Source: Phoronis australis
Taxonomy: Eukaryota; Phoronida; Phoronidae
NCBI GenBank assembly: GCA_002633005.1
Contig: NMRA01000101.1
Coordinates: forward strand, 345,695 to 409,694
Direction: 5' to 3'
DNA length: 64,000 nucleotides
A model generated the notes under the pieces. The model saw nothing but the letters and a program-made list of their open reading frames with translations. It searched no databases and was not told the origin of the DNA. Of the stretch, positions 13,601 through 23,391 are shown in pieces. The translations under genes were made by a program, and so were the position numbers. The stretch's first letter is position 1; every line of letters starts with the position of its first letter.

Positions 13601-16600
13601 TTGACAAATAGCTGGTAATGTTCCGTGGCGAGAGGGGAGTCGATGCTTAAGTACTATAATCACCCCTGGATCTGCCTTCGGTATGTAGTGTACAAATGAT
13701 ACGTGGCTGGTAAATAATCACTCAATCTCGTGTCCATCAGTGAGACAAAAACCTTCAACACACAACTTGACCAATAACTCCAATGTTTCTCAGATATACC
13801 TGTTTAAGGTTTTGCTTTGTTTTAACATCGATTCATCATAAAATCAAAACCTTAAACACTAAAACAATGACGTAATTATGTCTACATACCGCCAGTTTGT
13901 TCATCAAAGAGGTCATTATCGTCACCGTCGTCTTTCTTGCACTTCGCCCTCTTGAGGTCCTTGTTGGCGCACTTTGCTGATGAGAAGGCACACCTGAGAA
14001 CATCAATTATGGCAAATTTTGCATTTTTAATAAAAATTTAGCAATTTAATTAATAGTATATCAGAACCTAGAAATAATTGATGTTAGTAACCAACAGTTA
14101 TGAGTATATTCTCAGAGTCTTTGTACTTTTGTTAGTGAGGTTTGATACTTTTGCAAATATAGTTGTTTGAAGCGTAAGACCAAATTTGTGACTTAAATCT
14201 TTCAAAATGTAAGTCACAAATTTGGTCTGTTTCATTAAGAATAACTAACAGACTTTTGGATTTCATCAGTGTCCTGACTGGACCACATCAATGACATTTA
14301 TAGAGTATGTAAGCGTCCCACGTTAGTTTTATTTAAGTTTGAAGTTGCAGTTTTGGCCCGCTGAAAAGTAACGCTTGCCATCTGGCTGTAAAAACACTTG
14401 TACCGGTGCACAAATGCACGGGCGCACCGAGGAGCGGATTGATCTGCGTTTTGATCGTTGACTTTGTTTCCCTGGATAGAATAATCTGGGTTTTATTTGT
14501 TTATATTTACAACTTTTCCTTTGAGTAGAAGTCTAATGACTTATATTTTGTTGATATTTATGTTTGTTTATATCTATGTGGTAGCATGCTACCAGCCATA
14601 TGCCCCACCTTTGCCTGGCACCACGATGCGTGTAAAATTGTGGGGCTACTTTATACGCACAAAATGCATTTCGTCTAGTCCTATGCACTCACTTGTTTCG
14701 GTAGGCATTGCCGTCCTTATCACAGACTTTCTGCTCAGGTAAAGCAGCACAGTCAACGGTCTTCATTTTGAGACACATGCGTTCAAATTTGCTCATTCTT
14801 GTAGGCTTCGGTTCACTGGTAGGTTTTGGCTCTCGAGTGGGGTTTCCTGAACCTTCTTCACAGTCTTCCCTTTCCAAAGTCTGGTCAATGCACTTAGCCT
14901 TTCTAAATTCACATCTACATAACGAAGTTAACGTCATCAGTGCAAACGATTTTTGACAATTGTAAATGTGATATATGATAAGCTTATTTAGGATTGATGA
15001 GGCAATCGAACTAAAAATGACGTTCATTTATAGCTTCGCACTTAAATCATAAAATCCAGTTGGCAAGCAGGAGTTAGATCGAGAATGTTCGCAGGCAAAT
15101 ATTCAACGAGGATGACGTACTTGTTTCTGTATTTGTTGCCGTTTTTGTCGCAGACAGTTTTCTCTTCTTGTTTAGCACAGTCTGCCTTGGCTATCTTTTC
15201 GCAAAGCTTTTGCTTTTTGTCCTCTGAAAACACAAAAATCATAGAAAAATATCAGCAGCGTAAGAGTACTAACATACAGAAGTCTTTTACGATTGACCTG
15301 TCAATTGATTCAAATAGCTATTTGGTGGAGTAGGTAGGTCGTCAGTCTTCAAGTTGACTTGTAATTTCACCCGTCTTTCGCCTTCACTACATTCAAGATG
15401 TTTACTACTCACGTCCTACATGTGAAGATCAGTGTGAAGACCAATGGCAGATTTGTGGCCTTGTTTCTTGTTAGTTGATACGTTAAATCTACATTGCTCC
15501 CTGCTTATCGTATTGTGCCTTTTATTATCATAAAATTGGTCTCACAAATTCCTTACCGTGACACAATTCTGTTTTCTTTACCTATTCAAGCCGCAATTTT
15601 AGGGTTGCCAACGCCTTTAACTCGGAAGCATTTTCCCGAAACGCTGACGGTTTCGTTGTTCACGTTGACAGCAGAAATCAAATCGTATCATGACAAGGGG
15701 TACTACGAGACCAATTTTACGAGCTTAAGTGACTTGAAATAAATTTTGGCAGTTACACAGGGCGAAATACATTTATTAATGAACGGGTCTAACCTTCGTC
15801 ATAAAGTGAGTCGTCTGTCTTGCACTTGGCAAACTTGAGCTCCTTGTTGGCACATTTGGCCTTCATAAACTCGCATCTGAAACATAAATGTTAACCAATA
15901 TAATTTACAACTCCATAAACTGACGGCAATTGAAAAGTTGACTTGCCGCCCACGATGTTCCCAAGAGTGTCTCCCATATACCTAGAAGGGAGATGCCACC
16001 ACACCTTCAAAATCCAGACCAACTCAATAAAATGATAACCTGGAAAATGAATTTAACAAACAATACCATCATGCGACAACACTACTCTCGTTTACCAACC
16101 AAAGACGATACTATCGATGCCACAAGGCTATACCCAGACGAGACGATACCAGACAAGGTAAAATGCCTTTAAGCTCTCACCGAGACGATACCCAACTGGA
16201 GAGGGAAAGAAATCCACCTGAAACGCTGGAGGGTCGTCTCAATCAACCTTTGCTTTGGGAGAACTCCCTGACACGTGAAAGCATAAGATTTCAACCTTTC
16301 GATCAGAACACGTACTGATTAAATATTCATCCTGTATTTATTTCCACTAACATGTACCTAAGTCAATCGTCAGCATACCTGTTTTTGTATTCGTTTCCAT
16401 CAGCGTCGCACATCTTGGCTCCTGGAACGCGCGCACAATCAGCCTTCTCTAAACGATCGCAGGGTGGGTTGGGGTGGACAACACGGGTGGGTCTGACTCC
16501 TGACTCGTCAGTAGGTGGTCTCGTGGGGGGAGGGCAGCGAGCGGGCTTCAGATCGGGGTCGGCACATCTGGCTTGAGCAAACTCGCATCTTTAATTGAAA

Positions 16601-19600
16601 TGGGCGACGGATGAATACGCACAGCGTTGAATTTGTTGCAGAGTTGCCGAAAAAATATTAGAAACGTCATCAATAATATCGTGTATGCGAATTAAACGGT
16701 GGCACTTGGTATTATAGTTAGTGGTTTAAACGTGCACACTAAACGTTCTAGCTTTCCAGAAGTAGAATCTGTGAAATCCCACATTGATATTCCTGCGTGC
16801 CAAAGTCAATTACTTTTCGTTAAAGTATATCAAAATTAGTTCGAAGATTTCACCTTTTCTCTCATTTTGTCGTGAATAGAGACCTGCCATTGGCCACCAT
16901 GAATATTTCAATACAGAATGGTACGAGGTTCTTACGCATTGTAGACAGTTCCGTCGGCGTCGCACATGCGCCTTCTCGATCTGTCCTGACTGCAATCGTG
17001 TTTCATGATTTCAACGCAGCGTGTCGGGTCAGGTGTTCCTTCTGGGCGTGTTGGTCTTGGGCAGCGTGCAGGCTCGAGGGTGTTGTCGGCACACCTGGCC
17101 TTCGTGAACGCGCACCTGTTGAGGAGAGCTCTGTCAGTCAGTCACCTTGTTCAATATTCGTGTCATCAAACATCGTTACTTACAACAACGGTCTGTATGG
17201 TTACGAATACAGAACCACTTCCACTCTTCCTTTAGCTTATTAATGCTACCCAAAGTCGTTCACTGCCAATAACCAATCTTTCACTACACGTTATTTATTA
17301 GTGAAATGCGAGCTATTCGTGTATTGTGTGTTTTAAGTATCAATGCAAGCAAAAGGTGCCCCTTTCCTCCGCCCTGGGGTTTCTAAACCTTCCTGTTGCT
17401 ATAGACAGATAGATACCTGTTGAGGTACATTTTTCCACTTTTGTCACACACTCTCATTGGTCGGAATCTCCTGCAGTCTACTTTGGCGATAGAGTCACAT
17501 CGAGGATCTGAAAAAAGACACATAACCATACGCATTATTCTTGAAAGATTTTTTTCGACTGTCTTGATTTTGTCATACATTATCTATTTTTGCATACGTC
17601 CCTTGATAATTATGTAACGGAATTATGTCCCGGGATAATTATGTAACGCCTTCGAAACTCTATTTCTTGAGACCTAAAAGCGTATTTCTTAAATGTTGCT
17701 TCGGCAACCATACTAAGTTTCGTATGACAAATGACAATTTTATCCGTTTGCCATCATTCGCCCCATAACCAAGGGAGACTGGCTTCATCGACAACATTAA
17801 ACTCTTTCAGTCTATATTTGTTTTTCTGATATTGCTGAAGTGTTTCACTCTCATTTCTAGGTGTGTGAGCACACATGCCGTGACGCCTCCGGCCAGCAGT
17901 CTTTCTCTCAGTTGGTGCATCTGCCCTTAGAGTCGCGCATGCGCTTTGTTCAATACACCTGCAGCCGACTTATGGAAAAGGCAGTAGATCCATTTTTTCG
18001 AAAAACCTTTGCTCAAAACTTCTGGAACTTTACAAGTTGACGCATAGATCACATTCGCTTGTCATATCCTGCTCAGAAGTATAGCAGCGGCCACGCCTTT
18101 GAAAACATGATCAACTATATGATGCATGTTTTTATCTCCACAAGAGATAAGTTGAATTCGGGATGTGCATATGGCAATTATTGTTAATATCCCAATGTGC
18201 AATACCTATACCACTAGTGTCTAAGAATGATACGGGACAGTTGTAATATAAATAAAATCTCACCCTCGTCATAAAGCACGTCGTCTGTCTTGCACTTGGC
18301 AAACTTAAGGTCCTTGTTTGCACATTTGGCTTTCATGAATTCGCATCTACAAATAATTTATTGTTCTAACAATAAATTGGTTAAAATCAATCAAGTTAGC
18401 ACGTGTCAATAATTTGAGGCTAAGTGAACATGTTGACATGTAGACCTCAGCTTACTTGTTGTTCTTGTTGTTTAGTCGTTGTGCTTAATGGTTTTAACAG
18501 CACCACAGAGGCTCGTTACCAAGTGTACTGTTGTATTTAAACACATTGGATTCCAATAAAGTTTTGAGATTACTTTAAATTTTGCTTAGTAGCAGATGAT
18601 ATAAAATACATCATAGCATTGACTGCGACATTGTCTGTCAAAGCATAGATCCAATCATTAAATCAAAGTTTTGATCGATCTATGATCCATTCAGAAGTTT
18701 TAACTGCACCTGCATTTTTGTCGAAAACTTGTCTAAGACCACTATCAACATACCTGTTGCTGTATTCATTTCCATCAGCGTCGCACACCTTGCCTCCTGG
18801 CATGCGTGCACAATCAGCCTTTTGCAAACGCTCACATGATGGGTTGGGGCGGACACCACGGGTGGGTTTGACTCCTGACTCGTCAGTAGGTGGTCTCGTG
18901 GGGAGAGGGCAGCGAGCGGGCTTCAGTTTGGGGTCAGCACATCTGGCTTTTGCAAATTCGCACCTTTAATTAAAATGGGTGACTGACGAAAACGCGTAAC
19001 GTTGAATATATTGTAGAATTGCCGATGTATTACAAAACATCATCAGCAAAATCTTGTACGGTAATTAAACGGTGGCATTTGGCCATACAATTAGTGGAAT
19101 AAACGTGCACACTAAACGTTGCAGCTTTAGGGCTGAAAATACCAAAAAGTAGAAATTGTTATATTCCCCATTGATATTCACACGTGCTAAAGTCAATTAC
19201 GTTTCATTAATGTATGTCGAAATTGGTAGGAAGATTTCACTTTTCTCTCATTTTGTCTTTACTAAAAGCCTGCCAATGGCCATTTTAATTATTTCAAGAA
19301 GGGTAGGTGGTTCTTACTCGTGATAGACCTTGCCATTGGCGTCGCAAATACGTCTTCTCGACCTGGCCTCACTGCAATCGTGTTTCATGATTTGAGCACA
19401 GCGTGTCGGGTCAGGTGTTCCTTCTGGGCGTGTTGGCCTTGGGCAGCGTGCAGGCTCGAGGGTGTTATCGGCACACCTGGCTTTTGTAAACTCGCACCTA
19501 GAAAGATAGAACTGTAAGTTAGTCATCTTTTCTGTATTTGTGCTCAATGAATTTATATATATGCCTACGTTTGCCTTAATAATTTTGTGCTTTTGGATTA

Positions 19601-22600
19601 ACGAAATCTCTACAGCCGGATGGACTGAAACGGTCAGCTAGCTAAATCTTGCAACTACCACAGAAGTGTCGTCCACAATTCTGTGGAGTTAATGGGGTTC
19701 ACCAGAGCGACAGATCAGTTTGGGATATATTGTAAAACAACTCTGCAGAGCTATCGAAGAACAGCAAAAACGTCGTAAACAGTTAAATACTCTGAGTCTG
19801 TCAAAGTTAGGAACATCAATCGTGCGTATTACATACAGGCAGATATCTATAAACTCGTGTTCCGTCGAAGAAACTCACTTTTGATTTAGACTGTTTACCG
19901 CCATAAAATTAGTCTCAACTTGTTGCTTACTGAGTCCGACGAGAAGTGATTTACAGATTTGCTATGTGGCCGTACTCCACGAATATGAGACACCATGACA
20001 AATCAGCTTATTAAGACTTGTTGCCAAGCAATAACGAACTATCAGTTCTTTCCAAGCCAAGAAATTACATCTATTTTGACCACGGGAAAAAGTTGAAACC
20101 ACTCTGATAGCGGTAAGTCCTCTATGGCTGAAGGTGTGTTTGTTTATCTGACTTTTAAGTCGGATAATACCGGGCATTGTATTGTCATAAAATCGGTCTG
20201 AGAATTTCATTTCCGTTACTATCTAAGAAAGATACCGTTTGGCCTATTGCATATATTAAAAACAACTTCCCCGCCTAATTCCCTGAAACAAAACAATACT
20301 CTGTAAACCTCGACAAGCCTCAAAAGTTTATAGGAAAAATTGAAAAAACTCCTTTCGACATCTGCTAAACGGGCAAGCGTGACCTACATTTTTAGCTAAT
20401 CACAAGACAGCTGTGAGGAAAGACCATTCACTAAGAACCGTAATAAACAATGACCTAGGGAGAAGGAGGTTTTAGTGGATTCCTGTTTTTTATCTTTGAA
20501 GATTGGCGCTAATGATTCATTCAGAATGAGGATTGCATGAAATCTTAAAAACAGCATTTAATATCCTTTTAAGTTACGGGCAATGCGTACATGTGCCATC
20601 TTCGAAGTTGCAATTTAAAGTTGACCAACCTCAGCAAATTCTGAAACGTTTTCTTGAGTCGATGTTCTAGTTGGTAACGAAATGGTAATCCGATCATTTA
20701 AGGATTATTATGAGATCGATTTTATGAGAGTAAAACTTAAAATTTGGTTCTCGTTTTTAGCACGCTAAATAGAGGGAAATGCAACTTAAACATATTTGGG
20801 AATTTTTTTGGTTCTCTTACAAAACATTCCATAATGTTATTATGCCATGAAAATCAAAATACCTGTTTTTGTAGACTTTTCCATTTTTGTCACACACCCC
20901 CCTGTGTGGTCGGAACCGGTCGCAGTCTACTTTTGCGATGGTATCACATCGAGTTTTCTTGTCTGTTTCCTCGTCAAACAGGTCGTCAGTGCTTGCCTTA
21001 CATGGACCCATTCTCAGATCATGATCGGCACATTGAGCTTGAAAGAATGCACACCTGGAAGGACGCATTTACTGATTATGACACAGGATAATTTTTTCGC
21101 AGCCTGCTACAAGACATCAGTGCAGCGTTTTGTATGGTGCCATGCTTATTTTGTCACTTTTATGCAGGTTGACGAATTGAAGTTGAATATATACGTGTAT
21201 GATGCACGAAGGTTCACCCGACGCCAATACAACGTCGATAGTAGTGACGTCGCACGCATCATATAAAACAACGTCAACACGACGTCGTTCTGCTGACAAC
21301 TGTTTGAAATTAGAAATCTGGAAATCTTGCTTTTGGCTACGGTTTGAATTTGATTTCGTCATAACGTCAAAGTAAAAAATCTAACGTCAAGACTACTTCG
21401 GTTCTTGGTCATGTCAAAATTCGGCGCCTACAGGTCGAGACGTAATTTTGGAAGTCGATATGCTGTGCGTGAACTTGGAATCCTGCTTAATCTCAAGATC
21501 GCGTATTCGTGAACTTGGAATACACGAGGAAACTTGACTAGTTCACTCAAATAATTACGTTCAAGTTGATAAAAAATTTGCACTGCACTAAATCAAATTA
21601 CATGTTAATAAAATAATGTAAATTTCAACCAACCGTTTTTCAATTATTGACGACATTATTCACCGTATAATAACTTATTAATTTAACCATTCACATATTC
21701 CACCGATTCTGTGACAAAGCTACAGTAAAGGAAAAAATGGATGATGGTGAGGCCAATAATTGCACAAATTCTTCACACTGCATGCGCGCACCCAAGAGGG
21801 GTGGGGGGAGGGGCTCGAACGCCCCCCCCATTTGGCGAAGTGGGCAAAAAGGTCCAAAGGTCCGCCTCAAAGAAACAAAAAGTCCGAGAAAACGAGACAA
21901 AAGTCCACTAAAAAGGTGCAGACGCACAGTGAAGGTGGTACCTCGTTTTTTTAGTCCTCCCGCTTTTTTGTCAGCAGAAGGTCCACATCGCCAGAAATAC
22001 GAGCCCCCTTATTAAAGGCTGGGTGCGCGCATGTACCGAACAAAAACTCACCTTATTACCTTAATGAATATTCAGTTCCAAGTTCACACACAGACTATTG
22101 CACGATCAGACCGTCGTTGTCAGCTAAGCGCTTGTTTTCTGTGGCTGATTGTGTATTTTGTGCGGAGTTGAAGAGTCCAAATAATTGTAGCGTGCAACCG
22201 TACGATTAGACTACATGTGGTTACAGAAGGGATGAGTTCCGTCAGACTAGTTTCTTGCGAGTTTGGCTAAATCATGCAAGTCTTCGCGAGATAAGAATGC
22301 GCATTACCAAAGGGAAGCACGTGATCTCCAGTGGAAATTGATTATATTTTTAACAGGGGGAGGGGCTTAATTAAAAAACCTAATTCTTTTCTAAGGATAT
22401 TTATCGGGTAAATGTACTTCTAACCAATTGAACCCGAAACAGTCCAATTAGAGACGCAATGTTGTCAACAAATGGGTACACTCTACTGAAATTTTTAATA
22501 TGCAAGACATTGAAAACCTTTCAGTAGATTTGTGTAGTTGAAAAAGGAACCTTTTTCCCAAAGTGAACCCTTTTGTCAAAAACTTTGTCGGAAAAGGCAC

Positions 22601-23351
22601 CTTTCGCTGGGAATTTTGCCAGGACATGAAAGAGTCGTTATTCTGAACCTCACGTCCCGTATAGCTCTTTTACAGGGTTACCCCAGAGACGTCACCACGC
22701 TAGCTTGCACTCCTGAATATCCTGCGTTACGGAACAGGTCTTAGGTAAGAATGAGTGAGATATGTAAAGTGTCTACTGAAAATAGGAAAGATGCCGGAGA
22801 TGACAAGCCAAAGGAAACTCTTCACTTAGTACAAAATGCGAGAACCAGTTTTTACCTATTTACAATAAAACTGTGCGATACTATGCCGTATTTAAGTCCT
22901 CATTCAAAGTAAAAAGTCTACAAATTCTACCCCTTAATGTAATTTTTCCTAAATGTTACTGCTTTTTCCATTAACCCTTTTTCCTGCTAAACGAATACAG
23001 ATGTTTGTTTCAATCAGCATACAGTCAAATGATCACAACCGTGATTTGTGCATATATGTGTGGCGGACGGGATTCAATACGCACTTGTTGATGTACTCTT
23101 GTCCATTAGAGTCGCAGACTTTCTTCCAGCCTCCTTCACGGGAACAGTCTTTTTTCAGCTTTTCCTGACACCTCGTGTTCAGTTTAGTCATCTTGTCACC
23201 AGATCCCTCGTCCGGTTTAGTGGGCTTGACGCAATCAGCTGGACGCAGACTGCTGTCACTGCATCGGGCTTTCCTCAGCTCACACCTTTGAAATCAAATC
23301 TCGCAACTTGAAGACATTTAGCAATATGTATATAATAATAATATTTATTAC

Positions 23352-23391
<40 letters not shown>

